64,000 bases of DNA from Bacteroidaceae bacterium (GTDB lineage Bacteria; Bacteroidota; Bacteroidia; Bacteroidales; Bacteroidaceae), in NCBI GenBank assembly GCA_017552435.1, contig JAFZPZ010000071.1, positions 1 to 64,000 on the forward strand. The letters are read 5' to 3'. The number at the start of each line of letters is the position of its first letter. Positions within the stretch are counted from its first letter, which is position 1. The notes beneath the pieces were generated by a model. It was not told where the DNA came from. It worked only from the letters and a program-made list of their open reading frames with translations, and searched no databases. Both the position numbers and the translations under genes were made by a program. Below are positions 24,169-33,246 of this stretch, piece after piece.

Positions 24169-26679
24169 TTATGCTCGTTCGGAACGTGTGATGAGGGTTT
24201 TCAGACGTTCGTTTAACGTCTTGGCATTCTGAAGCCTGGAAATGGGCAGATGTATGCGGTAGCGCCAATAGTTCTTTGGGTTGGACGGAACATTGATGCG
24301 CTCCTCCTCAAGATTGGGATTTCTGAGTTCTTCGTCCATCGAAAGCCAGTCCTGGAAACTGATGAGACATAGCATCGAAGGAGAGTTGAGGTGGTGTGCC
24401 ACAATCTCCTCGCAAAGCCATCCAGGCAATTCAGCAGGAGCCTGTCCGTCGTGCTCGAGAACAGTATTATAGAAAAGCTGTGTTCGCTCGGGATTCTCCT
24501 TCCACCATAATCTGAGCGTTGGCATATCATGTGTGAATATTGTATCGACGCTGCAATATGGATTGCGATGTAGCTGTGCGAATGGTTCGCCATACGTTTT
24601 TGGCATTGCCTGTATCTCGAGGCTGAGAATACCCAGCTGCCGCATAACAGGCCCTACGCATTCGGGCACCATCCCCAGGTCCTCGCCACAAACCAGCATA
24701 TTGCTTGCCCCAAGGAGTGCAGGCAGTTTCTGCATTGCCTGAGCTGCCCAGAAATCATTATGACGACGGAAGAAGAAGTCTTCGTAAAGGCGAATAAAGG
24801 CATCTTGCTCATATTTGGGAAGTGAACGCCAAACACTCTCACCTATCACACCGATACGAGGATGGTAAAGTCTCTCCCCCATCCCCTCTCCCGTGTGAGA
24901 GGGGAGATTCTCTACAAATAATTCTGGATTGAAACGCATTCCGTAGGACTCTATTTCCTCTATACTCAATGGCAATGCTGGTGAGAACTGACCCAACAGA
25001 GCCGTTGGGCTGTCTTTGGGTATCTGCCAGATTCGGAAGAAACCGAGGATATGATCGATGCGATATGCACTGAAATACTGAGCCATTCCACCCAACCTCT
25101 GTCGCCACCATAGATAGCCGTCGGCTGCCATTCGTTCCCAATCGTACGTCGGGAAGCCCCAGTTCTGTCCATCCCTCGCGAAATCGTCGGGCGGAGCGCC
25201 AGCCACCATATCCATGTGGAAGAGATACGGTTCCTGCCAAGCTTCGACGCTATTGGGACTGATACCGATAGGCAAATCCCCTTTGAGGAAGACATGGTGA
25301 TGGCGTGCATAATCGGCAGCTTCGGCAAGCTGCGTATGCAAGAGATACTGCACGAAAGCATAGAAGCCAACTTCCTCCGCATGACGCTCGATATATCTCG
25401 CCACAACGCTGCGGTTGTATGTCGAGAACTTAGGCCATTTGGCAAAACAAGGCGTGCCGTATGTATCGCGCAAATGACAGAAGGCGCTATAAGGCTGCAA
25501 CCATTCTGCATTTTCGCTGACAAAAGTTTGGTAGCCAGCAAAACCTTTAGAGAGGGTTTGTTCCTCATAATAAGCATGCAAGTATTCCTCCTTCAAACGG
25601 ATAACCTCAACATAATCCAAAGCCGGAAGGGCATTCAACCGACGCCAACGTTCCTGGAAGGAGGCATGCTTTTCTGTGTCAGCAAGCGGCAGCTGGCGAA
25701 GGTCGGCATAAATAGGATGCAGAGCATGCACGCTGATGGCATTGTAGGGATAACTGTCCGTCGTTGTGCGCCCTTGTGTTGTATCATAAATAGGCAGGAG
25801 TTGAACGGCATGCATTCCTGTCTGGGCAGCCCAATCGACAATCTCCTTTAGGTCGCCGAAGTCCCCTATCCCCTGACTGCCTTCCGTCCTGAGCGAGAAA
25901 AGTGGCACCACAAGACCGGCGACTTTCCAATGTGGCGCCTGCAAGCGTATCTCGCCATCGGTCAAGGCGATGACCCATTGACCATTGACCATTCTTGCGC
26001 TCCGTTGGTGCTCAGATGGTAAGCCGAAAGACCATTGACTATTTGATGGACTTTCCCGGTTGGGACCTTCTTCCCAACATACCGAATGATTCTCTCCTAG
26101 CACCACATATTTATATTGGAACGGCAAATGCAAGCCGTCACCACTGATAGAGAGAAGCCATTCTTGTTGCCCAGATTGAATCATCGGCAAGGCACGAGCT
26201 ATGTCCCAATTGCCGAGCGAAGGTTGGTCGCCCACAAGAGCCACCCTCTCACCCGAAGCAAGTTGAGGTGCCTGAATGCGGAAAAAAAATGTCCGAGGAA
26301 AAAGAGCAATCGAAGCAGACGACGTCTTCCAAAGCCCTGTAGCGACCTGGAATGCGTCGGTATAGCAATAAGATGCAGCAGGCACATCGCGCCAATGGTC
26401 CATGAAATAATAGGTGCGAGCATCGTCGGCAGGAAACAGGCGCGGAACGACGTCCCATTCGCGACGAAGGACAGCCTCCCCGCCAGTTACCAGATACGAA
26501 TACTGGAACTGCTTGCTACGAGCGCGAAGCATACACACAGCTGTCCAGACGAGACCATCATCGGTCTCAAGAGTAATGCGCTGCCAATGCGATTTTCCAT
26601 CGGAAGAAAGAAAGCAAAGTTCGACTTCGATGTTCTGTCCCCACTCTGTGCGGTATTCTATCGAGAAATGTAATGTCAT
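24169..26679 (-). CDS. malQ: 4-alpha-glucanotransferase with N-terminal starch-binding domains
   Basis: 836 residues starting MTLHFSIEYRTEWGQNIEV. It disproportionates malto-oligosaccharides in glycogen or starch use. Two CBM20-like domains occupy residues about 1-115 and 130-230 (VGDQPSLGNWDIARALPMIQ is typical of CBM20). GH77 begins near 245. Catalytic positions are visible: AYRIDHILGFF (Asp nucleophile), CGEDLGMVPECV (Glu acid/base) and FTHDMPTLRLWW (Asp). This is the type with starch-binding domains known from Bacteroidetes and plant DPE2. In-frame repeats appear at 25971-25994 and at 24871-24910 (LPSHTGEGMGERL), the latter between catalytic Asp and Glu blocks. The ATG at 26679 is preferred over 26709, where the extra residues do not fit the domain. 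Confidence 0.95.
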   Translation of the reverse strand: MTLHFSIEYRTEWGQNIEVELCFLSSDGKSHWQRITLETDDGLVWTAVCMLRARSKQFQYSYLVTGGEAVLRREWDVVPRLFPADDARTYYFMDHWRDVPAASYCYTDAFQVATGLWKTSSASIALFPRTFFFRIQAPQLASGERVALVGDQPSLGNWDIARALPMIQSGQQEWLLSISGDGLHLPFQYKYVVLGENHSVCWEEGPNRESPSNSQWSFGLPSEHQRSARMVNGQWVIALTDGEIRLQAPHWKVAGLVVPLFSLRTEGSQGIGDFGDLKEIVDWAAQTGMHAVQLLPIYDTTQGRTTTDSYPYNAISVHALHPIYADLRQLPLADTEKHASFQERWRRLNALPALDYVEVIRLKEEYLHAYYEEQTLSKGFAGYQTFVSENAEWLQPYSAFCHLRDTYGTPCFAKWPKFSTYNRSVVARYIERHAEEVGFYAFVQYLLHTQLAEAADYARHHHVFLKGDLPIGISPNSVEAWQEPYLFHMDMVAGAPPDDFARDGQNWGFPTYDWERMAADGYLWWRQRLGGMAQYFSAYRIDHILGFFRIWQIPKDSPTALLGQFSPALPLSIEEIESYGMRFNPELFVENLPSHTGEGMGERLYHPRIGVIGESVWRSLPKYEQDAFIRLYEDFFFRRHNDFWAAQAMQKLPALLGASNMLVCGEDLGMVPECVGPVMRQLGILSLEIQAMPKTYGEPFAQLHRNPYCSVDTIFTHDMPTLRLWWKENPERTQLFYNTVLEHDGQAPAELPGWLCEEIVAHHLNSPSMLCLISFQDWLSMDEELRNPNLEEERINVPSNPKNYWRYRIHLPISRLQNAKTLNERLKTLITRSERA
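24871..24910. repeat. GC-rich palindromic repeat in malQ
   Basis: CTCTCCCCCATCCCCTCTCC, then CGTGTGAGAGGGGAGA. Translated on the minus strand as LPSHTGEGMGERL. Confidence 0.8.
25971..25994. repeat. Short heptamer array in malQ
   Basis: Units CATTGAC, CATTGAC, CATTCTT after GACC. Read on the minus strand as RMVNGQWVI in the linker between the CBM20 region and GH77. Confidence 0.65.
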
Positions 26680-26765
26680 TATATGATTATCTTTCGATTT
26701 TTTTAACAAAATTAGTACTTATTCAACAAATCAGCAAGAAGAAATGCAGAAAATGACGAAAAAAC

Positions 26766-26796
26766 TTGCATAATATCTGCAGAACAGCTATTTTTG
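26766..26796 (+). promoter_or_regulatory. Promoter of a candidate non-coding RNA
   Basis: TTG at 26766-26768 and TATTTTTG at 26789-26796, 20 nt apart: one of the best promoter matches in the window, with no gene downstream on this strand. Confidence 0.65.
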
Positions 26797-26802
26797 CATT
26801 AT

Positions 26803-26995
26803 CATTGAAGTCCTAAAGTGGGTCTTGCAGCTGGCAGGACAGAGACATCATACGGGCGTACTGGTTAGATCGGGATACTCATCAATTTACATTTTATTAC
26901 CGAGAACTGTTTCGCTAGCTAATGGCGTGCCATCCCTTTTGGTTAGGTGGATTACAAAGGCGGCGAACCCTCAAAACCTGTTTTTCGGAGTTTCA
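26803..26995 (+). ncRNA. Candidate structured RNA, possibly 6S-like
   Basis: About 190 nt between malQ and the LOG-family gene are base-balanced, unlike the AT-rich spacers nearby, and follow a strong promoter. Helices visible by eye: GTCCT/AGGAC around 26820-26850 with TGC/GCA inside, TCGG/CCGA around 26879-26912, and CCATCC/GGTGG around 26930-26950. GTGGGT near the 5' end could also pair with ACCCTC near the 3' end, which would give one long interrupted hairpin as in 6S RNA. It does not match tmRNA, RNase P RNA or SRP RNA as I know them. Bacteroidales-1 or 6S RNA is a guess; the 3' end is uncertain. Confidence 0.45.
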
Positions 26996-28123
26996 TCACA
27001 TCACCAGTGCGCCCTTTTTTTCCCCCTGCAACACTTGTAATGCTTCATCAGCACTATCGGTCAGGCAAAGGATGAGATTCTTGTATCTACCATTTTCCAC
27101 AAGATGCATCATCAAAGGCCAGATAGGCACCTCTTCCGTCCAGAACTTCTTCCCCATAAAAATCATAGGAGATGCATAACCGAAGGTGAGATAGTGGTTC
27201 TGCACGGCCTCCTGGAAAATCTCCTGCAACGTGCCGGCACTGCCAGGGGTATAGATGATTCCACCTCGGGCAATGGTGAGGATGCCATCCTCGCGAATGC
27301 TGTTTTCAAAGTACTTGGCAATATGTGTGGCAAGTGGTGTAGAAGGCTCGTGTCCATAAAGCCAGGTGGGGATACCCAGACTTTCATAACCAAGATTCGG
27401 ATAACGACTACGAACCTGCCAGGCTGTCGGAAGCCACCCAGGATCTGTATAGAGTGGAGCAACTGACATGATGGAAAGGGCTTCCTCCAACTCTTCTTCG
27501 GCACGACCTGCCATCCATGCTCCCAGATGTGTGGCTTCCATTGCCCCCGGACCACCCCCAGATATCATCAGGAAACCTTCCTCCGTCAAACGTTTGCTGA
27601 AACGTGCCACCTGATTGTAGGCTTCATCTAACCTCGAAAGCCCGTGTCCACCCATAACACCTACCAGTTTGTGCTCGTCAAAACGGGAAAGGTAATCCTG
27701 AAGGCAATCGCTGACAGAATGGTCATGCAAAGTCCGAGCCAATGTCTCCTTGATATCTGTGTTCTTTTTCCCCTTCTTCAGATAATGACGATAGACACGT
27801 CCATCATAACATTTCTCGTAGCTGTCCGGCTGGATAGGATTATAGCCATCATAAAGTTCCTCTGGAGAATAGAGGTGATTCGGGAAACCGAATGTCTCGC
27901 CCATATTGGGCAAGAAGAGACAACCCATTGACTGACGCTTCAGGCCCATCGGTAAGCGACAGCTAAGGAAGAGACATTCGCGATAGAAATGCCTCAATGC
28001 AAGTTCTGCGATATCGGTAAAGTTAACATTCTGGAAAGCGAAGCGCCTAAGTTCCTGCTCCGGCTGGTTCAACAATTCGGCAAGTTCATTGTTGTTTTTT
28101 ATCTGTCGATAGCGGTCTCTCAT
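26996..28123 (-). CDS. LOG family protein (lysine decarboxylase-like Rossmann fold)
   Basis: 375 residues, longer than typical cytokinin-activating LOG proteins (about 190). The LOG core occupies about residues 150-375: VGVMGGHGLSR, LMISGGGPGAMEATHLGAWM, and GGIIYTPGSAGTLQEIFQEA, where the family motif PGGxGTxxE is PGSAGTLQE. The N-terminal 145 residues are an extension typical of a long subfamily in Bacteroidetes. LOG proteins hydrolyse nucleoside 5'-monophosphates to base and ribose phosphate; the substrate here is not known. There is no signal peptide. A -7 box at 28171-28178 gives a leader of about 40 nt. Confidence 0.85.
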   Translation of the reverse strand: MRDRYRQIKNNNELAELLNQPEQELRRFAFQNVNFTDIAELALRHFYRECLFLSCRLPMGLKRQSMGCLFLPNMGETFGFPNHLYSPEELYDGYNPIQPDSYEKCYDGRVYRHYLKKGKKNTDIKETLARTLHDHSVSDCLQDYLSRFDEHKLVGVMGGHGLSRLDEAYNQVARFSKRLTEEGFLMISGGGPGAMEATHLGAWMAGRAEEELEEALSIMSVAPLYTDPGWLPTAWQVRSRYPNLGYESLGIPTWLYGHEPSTPLATHIAKYFENSIREDGILTIARGGIIYTPGSAGTLQEIFQEAVQNHYLTFGYASPMIFMGKKFWTEEVPIWPLMMHLVENGRYKNLILCLTDSADEALQVLQGEKKGALVM

Positions 28124-28170
28124 AATAAAGTGAAGAGTAGAAAATGAAGAGTGATGAGTAAATTATGATG

Positions 28171-28178
28171 CAAAGATA
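28171..28178 (-). promoter_or_regulatory. -7 box of the LOG-family gene
   Basis: TATCTTTG on the minus strand. The next 50 bp toward the divergent operon are a TTAATTC heptamer array. Confidence 0.45.
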
Positions 28179-28186
28179 ACACTTTT

Positions 28187-28229
28187 AATTCATAATTATT
28201 AATTCTTAACTCTTAATTCTTAATTTCTT
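28187..28229. repeat. Heptamer array in a divergent promoter region
   Basis: Units TTAATTC, TTAACTC, TTAATTC in tandem, directly upstream of the -7 box at 28232-28239. Confidence 0.75.
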
Positions 28230-28231
28230 TG

Positions 28232-28239
28232 TATCTTTG
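28232..28239 (+). promoter_or_regulatory. -7 box of the SGNH/SGNH/MBOAT operon
   Basis: TATCTTTG at 28232-28239, 36 nt before the ATG at 28276. The -33 region falls in the heptamer array. Confidence 0.5.
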
Positions 28240-28275
28240 CACACCAAATAGTACATCAAACATCATTCATCATAC

Positions 28276-29754
28276 ATGAACTCTCGCCAATCACTGCTAT
28301 TCTTTTGCAGCGTGATGGCAGGTCTTGCCCTGCTCTGCATCTGCTTCCCTTCTGATGGATTACCATTGGGAAATGGTTCCTGTTTACGATTTCCCAACCT
28401 GACGGAGGTTATGGGGCAAGGAGCAGGGAGCAAGGAACAAGAAGAGATTTACGAAGAAAAGGACACTTTGCCCGACCTGACGCCGGAGGAACTGCTACAG
28501 ATGCGGCAGGATGCTCTCAATGCCAAGCAGATAGAGGACTTCCGTACATATTGTGAAAAAGACGCAGCACGCATCTTTATGCCAAATGGTGATGAGACCT
28601 ATCTGGACGGTCTATGGGAAATGCTGCAACTTGCTGGCACCAGACATGTACGCATCATGCACTATGGTGATTCGCAGATTGAGTGCGACCGTATCACAAG
28701 TCTTCTTAGACAACAGTTCCAGGATGAATTCGGAGGTATGGGCGTTGGCTTGGTACCTGCCTTGCAGACCATCCCCACATTCACACTCGGTTCGAGCATC
28801 TCACCAGACGACGTGCCGCAATATCTGTCATACGGACCTGCCGACATGAGGGGAACAGACAACTTCTATGGACCTTTGGCAAGGGTGACACATATTCCAG
28901 AGCATGCCACACTCCGACTCGCTGGAATCGGCGGAAAGGAATATTTCCACTCTTGTCGTTTCAGTCGGATTACCGTTATCACGAGACAACCTGCAACACT
29001 CCTGCTGAAAACAGGCGAGGATGAGGAAGCGCAGGAGATGACGAGTGAAAGTGGTGGCGAGCCATGCTTCTACACAATGACATTTAGCAGAGGTATCAAC
29101 AGCGCCACTTTAGAAGTGGAAGGCGAGACAGATATCCTCGGCATCCAGTTGGACGGGCAGACGGGTGTCAACATGGACAATATTCCCATGCGCGGAAGTT
29201 CGGGCAGCAACATCACTAGCATCAGCCGCTCATCGCTTCGTCCTTTCTTCGACCGCGAAAACGTAGCACTCGTCATTCTACAGTTCGGCGGCAATAGCCT
29301 GCCTTATCTTAATCGCGACAAGCTGCATGATTTCAAGGAAAGCGTTAAGCATCTTATCCGCACGTTCCATGAACTAGAGCCGGATGCGAAAGTACTCTTC
29401 ATCGGACCTGCCGATATGGCACGGAACAACGAGGACGGAGAACTGGAGTCCTACCCTATCTTGCCTGCACTCAACGACAGCCTTCGTGCAGCAGCCGATG
29501 AGGCCGGAGCAGCTTTCTGGAACATGTATGCCGCTATGGGCGGCAGAGGCAGCATCATACGTTGGGTAGAATCCAATCCGCAACTGGCAGGCGAGGACTA
29601 TATTCACTTCACGCCGCTTGGAGCAAAGAAGATCGCACAACTGCTTTACGACACGCTCCATCTCTACTACAGATTCTACCTATTCCGCACGGGACAGGAG
29701 AATGTAGAACTAACAGCAGAGGACTCTGCTGCCTTTAATATTAAACAGGAATGA
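28276..29754 (+). CDS. Secreted SGNH-fold hydrolase, first of two
   Basis: 492 residues. The N-terminal hydrophobic stretch LLFFCSVMAGLALLCICF is a signal peptide or anchor. The SGNH catalytic blocks are complete: RIMHYGDSQIECDRI with the nucleophile Ser near residue 134, VILQFGGNSLPY with the Gly/Asn near 337, and AGEDYIHFTPLGAKKIAQLL with Asp-x-x-His near 440. Such proteins act like AlgJ/AlgX or plant-type acyl esterases, moving acyl groups onto exported polysaccharides. A heptamer-like array at 28413-28445 (GAGSKEQEE) sits just after the signal segment. The stop overlaps the next start as ATGA. With the MBOAT protein two genes on, a cell-surface O-acylation machine is likely. Confidence 0.85.
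   Translation: MNSRQSLLFFCSVMAGLALLCICFPSDGLPLGNGSCLRFPNLTEVMGQGAGSKEQEEIYEEKDTLPDLTPEELLQMRQDALNAKQIEDFRTYCEKDAARIFMPNGDETYLDGLWEMLQLAGTRHVRIMHYGDSQIECDRITSLLRQQFQDEFGGMGVGLVPALQTIPTFTLGSSISPDDVPQYLSYGPADMRGTDNFYGPLARVTHIPEHATLRLAGIGGKEYFHSCRFSRITVITRQPATLLLKTGEDEEAQEMTSESGGEPCFYTMTFSRGINSATLEVEGETDILGIQLDGQTGVNMDNIPMRGSSGSNITSISRSSLRPFFDRENVALVILQFGGNSLPYLNRDKLHDFKESVKHLIRTFHELEPDAKVLFIGPADMARNNEDGELESYPILPALNDSLRAAADEAGAAFWNMYAAMGGRGSIIRWVESNPQLAGEDYIHFTPLGAKKIAQLLYDTLHLYYRFYLFRTGQENVELTAEDSAAFNIKQE
28413..28445. repeat. Purine-rich heptamer array inside the SGNH gene
   Basis: Units AGGAGCA/GGGAGCA/AGGAACA, period 7, translated as QGAGSKEQEE in the linker after the signal segment. Confidence 0.7.
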
Positions 29755-30923
29755 AACGCGCTCTGATACTCTATAATATAATAATGTGTATGCTTTTTAC
29801 CGCGGCAGCACAAGACACAATACCCATTTCAGATGTGTCAGGCATCCGGTTGGGGACGAACCGTCTTGACTACCCTGGCTCCAGGGAAAGATTCGATTCG
29901 CTATTGCACCGTCTGCGAAACAGCGATGAGCCTCTGAACATCCTGCACATCGGCGGTAGCCACGTACAGGCAGGCATCTTCCCGAATCGTCTGCGAGAAC
30001 ATTTCGGTGCAGCCCGCGGGCTCATCTTCCCTTGGAAGGCTATCCGCACAAACGCCCCCACCGACTACAACCTCATACCTTCCGGCATTTGGGAAAAGTC
30101 GCGCTGCACAGAGCTTACACCAATGGAGAGGCTTGGCATGAGTGGTGCGGCAGCAATTACCTCCGACTCCCTTGCCTCGCTTCGATTGGAACTTCCTCCG
30201 AAGTATACCTTCTCCCGTTTGCGCATCATCGGAGAAGCAGAAGGCGGAGCAAAGCCGTATCTCGTTATTGATAAAGGCGATACAATTATGGGATTAAAGC
30301 AAGAGTCTGGCTTTCTCTTCCTGCTTGAAAAACCCGACAGCATCTGCACAATTGCCCTTAATGGCATGAAGACAGGTTCGCGTTTTGTTCTTCGCGGTAT
30401 CTATCCCGAATGTGAACAGCGCATCGTCTACACGGAGAGCGGTGTTAACGGAGCCAGCGTCCCATCTTGGCTGCGATGCGAACTCCTGTCAGAAGAAATC
30501 TCGCAAATTTGTCCGCCAGACTTAGTCATTTTTGGTATAGGCATCAACGACGCCAATGTGCCTCTTTCGAAATTTGATACTGAAGCATTCAAGATTTCAT
30601 ATCGCAGCTTAATGGGCGAATTACGCAAGGCCAACCCCAACGTCTGCTTTCTCTTCATCACCAACAATGACTGCTGGTTGCGTGTGGGCAGGCAACGTCG
30701 CATCCTTAACCGCAACACACAGAAGGTGGAACAGGCTATGATGGAGCTAGCCCGTGAATGCGACGGTGCAGTCTGGAACCAGTTCCGAATCATGGGCGGC
30801 TATGGCAGCAGCAACCGCTGGGTGAATGCTCGACTAATGAACCGCGACCATATCCATTTCCTTCGACCAGGCTATGAACTACTGGCCGACCTACTCTACA
30901 ATGCATTGACCATTGAACATTGA
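29751..30923 (+). CDS. Secreted SGNH-like protein, second of two, with altered GDS motif
   Basis: 390 residues with signal peptide MKRALILYNIIMCMLFTAAAQ. The expected GDS block is NILHIGGSHVQAGIFPNRL near residue 66, i.e. GGSH: Asp is replaced by Gly while the Ser stays. LVIFGIGINDAN near residue 260 supplies the Gly/Asn block, and DHIHFLRPGYELLADLL near residue 366 the Asp-x-x-His. It may be a weaker or differently specific esterase/transferase than its neighbour. It overlaps both neighbours: ATGA with the first, and 11 nt with the MBOAT gene inside an ATTGAAC heptamer array (30902-30923). Partner of the MBOAT protein by gene order. Confidence 0.8.
   Translation: MKRALILYNIIMCMLFTAAAQDTIPISDVSGIRLGTNRLDYPGSRERFDSLLHRLRNSDEPLNILHIGGSHVQAGIFPNRLREHFGAARGLIFPWKAIRTNAPTDYNLIPSGIWEKSRCTELTPMERLGMSGAAAITSDSLASLRLELPPKYTFSRLRIIGEAEGGAKPYLVIDKGDTIMGLKQESGFLFLLEKPDSICTIALNGMKTGSRFVLRGIYPECEQRIVYTESGVNGASVPSWLRCELLSEEISQICPPDLVIFGIGINDANVPLSKFDTEAFKISYRSLMGELRKANPNVCFLFITNNDCWLRVGRQRRILNRNTQKVEQAMMELARECDGAVWNQFRIMGGYGSSNRWVNARLMNRDHIHFLRPGYELLADLLYNALTIEH
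30902..30923. repeat. Heptamer array spanning a stop and a start codon
   Basis: Units CATTGAC, CATTGAA, CATTGA. They encode the last residues of the second SGNH protein and the TTG start of the MBOAT gene. Confidence 0.65.
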
Positions 30924-32748
30924 TTTGCTCATAAACTATCTACTGGACGTCTTTTCTTTCGACGAGAACAGTCCGCTGCTTTTCACACAGATGCATTTCT
31001 GGGTATTCTTCTGCATTGTTTTCGCAGGTTTTGCCTACATGCAGAAACGGGCCCAGATGCGCAACGCCTACCTGATGGCAGTGAGTTTGCTTTTCTACTA
31101 CAAAACGAGCGGATTGTTCGTGGGATTGCTGCTGCTGGTCACTTGTAGCGACTTCTTCATTGCCCAACAGATATATGCTTGTAGTGAAAGATGGAAGAAG
31201 CGGCTTTGGCTCACACTCAGCGTCACACTCGACCTCGGCATCCTCTGCTACTTCAAGTACAGCTACTTCTTTGCCGACATCATCGGACAAATCTTCGGCA
31301 TCCACTTCGATGTCAGGAACATAGCTGCCGAATGGTTCAATGCGGCAACAGGAAGTCCTATCTTCAGTGTGGACCGCATCATCCTGCCTGTCGGCATATC
31401 GTTCTACACCTTCCAGGTTATCAGCTACACGGCCGACGTCTATCGCGGGCTCATCAAACCCGTGAGGAATATTCTCGATTTCGGATTCTATGTCAGCTTT
31501 TTTCCGCAGCTTGTAGCCGGTCCCATCGTCAAGGCCAGCGACTTCATCCCTCAACTCTCCCGTCGCTACTTCCTGAGCCGCAGAATGTTCGGCCTAGCCA
31601 TCTTCATGATACTGGGTGGCCTGACAAAAAAGATTATCCTAAGTGACTATCTGGCTTTGAACTTCATCGACCGCGTCTTTGCCAATCCCTTACTTTTCAC
31701 GGGCTTCGAGAACCTTGCAGCCCTCTTCCTCTATTCCCTGCAAGTCTATGCCGACTTCTCCGGCTACACGGACATCGCCATCGGCCTGTCGCTCTTGATG
31801 GGCTTCCATTTGCCGAAGAACTTCAACTCGCCCTACAAGGCCCAGAACTGCTCCAACTTCTGGAAGCGTTGGCACATCAGTCTGAGCCGCTGGTTGCAAA
31901 ACTACCTCTATATTCCCCTTGGAGGAAACCGGGAAATCACCTTCGGAACATACTTCTGGATTGCAACGCTCACCCTCTCAGCCTTGATTCTTAGCGGCAG
32001 CATCTGGATTGCACTGGTAGCCTTGCTGCTTGCAGTTTCGGTTATCGTGACTGCTTGGCGTTGCCCAGACAGGAGGAAAAAGATATACGCCAATCTCAAC
32101 AGCATGATAACGATGTTGCTTGGAGGTCTTTGGCATGGAGCAAGCCTCAACTTTCTCATCTGGGGTGGTTTGAACGGTGTTGGAATGATCGTCTATAAGT
32201 TCTGGCGCGACGCAAAGCCTTTACACCGAGCCATCGCCACCACCTTGGCAGCTTTGCTTTGTTGGGTATTCACCATCTTCTGGCCAGCCCCCTTGTGGCG
32301 CATTTTCCTCTGTTTCACAGGCTTCATCGCTGTAAGCGCGTGGTTGAGGGCGGTAGTAAATTCTTCATTCTTCAACAGGCCTTGGTCCATCCTCGTCACT
32401 TTCACTTTCATTACCTTCACGAGACTCTTTTTCCGTTCTGGTAGTAATCTCGACCCAGCCACAGCCAACCAGCAGGCATGGCAGACAGCCAGTCAGATGG
32501 TCACCCGTATCGGTTCACGCTGGACGGGTAATGAATGGGCCATCATCAGTACTTATCGCAGCGTCTTCCTGCTCTTTATTTTAGGCATGATTATCCACTG
32601 GTTGCCCGAAAATTGGAAACGTCGCTACCGTCTCGCATTTGCAGCCTTGCCCCTACCTGTGATGTGCATCGTCTGCATCATTGCCGTGCTTATCATCTAC
32701 CAATTTGTTAGCGCCGAGATGCAACCTTTCATCTACTTCCAGTTCTGA
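30913..32748 (+). CDS. MBOAT family O-acyltransferase (AlgI-like)
   Basis: 611 residues from a TTG at 30913; an ATG-started shorter form is possible. About a dozen hydrophobic helices. MBOAT signatures are clear: FFPQLVAGPIVKASDFIPQL near residue 195, NFWKRWHISLSRWLQNYLYIP near residue 316, and the active-site His in LLGGLWHGASLNFLIWGGLNG near residue 400. It carries acyl groups from the cytoplasm across the membrane and passes them to SGNH transferases, here the two proteins encoded upstream, for O-acylation of an exported glycan. The target glycan is not visible in the window; GH and CotH genes further on are not evidently linked. The 3' end faces smpB. Confidence 0.9.
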   Translation: MNIDLLINYLLDVFSFDENSPLLFTQMHFWVFFCIVFAGFAYMQKRAQMRNAYLMAVSLLFYYKTSGLFVGLLLLVTCSDFFIAQQIYACSERWKKRLWLTLSVTLDLGILCYFKYSYFFADIIGQIFGIHFDVRNIAAEWFNAATGSPIFSVDRIILPVGISFYTFQVISYTADVYRGLIKPVRNILDFGFYVSFFPQLVAGPIVKASDFIPQLSRRYFLSRRMFGLAIFMILGGLTKKIILSDYLALNFIDRVFANPLLFTGFENLAALFLYSLQVYADFSGYTDIAIGLSLLMGFHLPKNFNSPYKAQNCSNFWKRWHISLSRWLQNYLYIPLGGNREITFGTYFWIATLTLSALILSGSIWIALVALLLAVSVIVTAWRCPDRRKKIYANLNSMITMLLGGLWHGASLNFLIWGGLNGVGMIVYKFWRDAKPLHRAIATTLAALLCWVFTIFWPAPLWRIFLCFTGFIAVSAWLRAVVNSSFFNRPWSILVTFTFITFTRLFFRSGSNLDPATANQQAWQTASQMVTRIGSRWTGNEWAIISTYRSVFLLFILGMIIHWLPENWKRRYRLAFAALPLPVMCIVCIIAVLIIYQFVSAEMQPFIYFQF

Positions 32749-32766
32749 CTGAACGAAAAAAAATAA

Positions 32767-33246
32767 TCAAAAATCCTTCTTGAACTGGCGGGCGATGTTG
32801 CGGCGGTCCTCCTTCTCCTTGAGCGTCTCGCGCTTGTCGTATTCACGTTTGCCTCGGACAATATGAATATCGAGTTTGGCACGTCCGTTCTCATCGATAA
32901 AAAGCAGGACGGGTACAATGCTGAAACCTGGCACCTTTACCGATGACTGAATCTTACGAATCTCTTTACGGTTGAGCAGAAGTTTACGATCGCGACGCTC
33001 CATGTGATTATTATAGGAGCCCTGTTCGTATTGGGCGATGTACATATTCTTGACCCATACCTCGCCACCGAGAATGACGCAATAGGTATCCACAAGGCTT
33101 GCCTTGCCCTTGCGGATGCTCTTTATCTCGGTGCCGGTCAGCACGATACCAGCCGTATATTTATCGAGGAGCAAATAGTCGAACTCGGCCCGCTTGTTCT
33201 TAATATTTATCGTAGTTCCCTTATTTGGAATCAATGACTTTGCCAT
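32767..33246 (-). CDS. smpB: SsrA-binding protein SmpB
   Basis: 159 residues, normal size. SmpB brings tmRNA to stalled ribosomes for trans-translation. The conserved opening [32 protein letters not shown], the core ASLVDTYC...[14 protein letters not shown], and the basic C-terminal tail [20 protein letters not shown] that inserts in the mRNA channel are all present. The start overlaps the upstream DUF4375 gene by 26 nt, so the two are co-transcribed from the promoter at 33758-33765. The C-terminal tail is complete (ends KKDF). Confidence 0.97.
   Translation of the reverse strand: MAKSLIPNKGTTINIKNKRAEFDYLLLDKYTAGIVLTGTEIKSIRKGKASLVDTYCVILGGEVWVKNMYIAQYEQGSYNNHMERRDRKLLLNRKEIRKIQSSVKVPGFSIVPVLLFIDENGRAKLDIHIVRGKREYDKRETLKEKEDRRNIARQFKKDF

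Noticed and set aside
26825-27040. 71-codon open frame in the candidate RNA
   Set aside because: No ribosome site, runs into the end of the LOG gene, and has no protein-like pattern; the structured RNA reading fits better.
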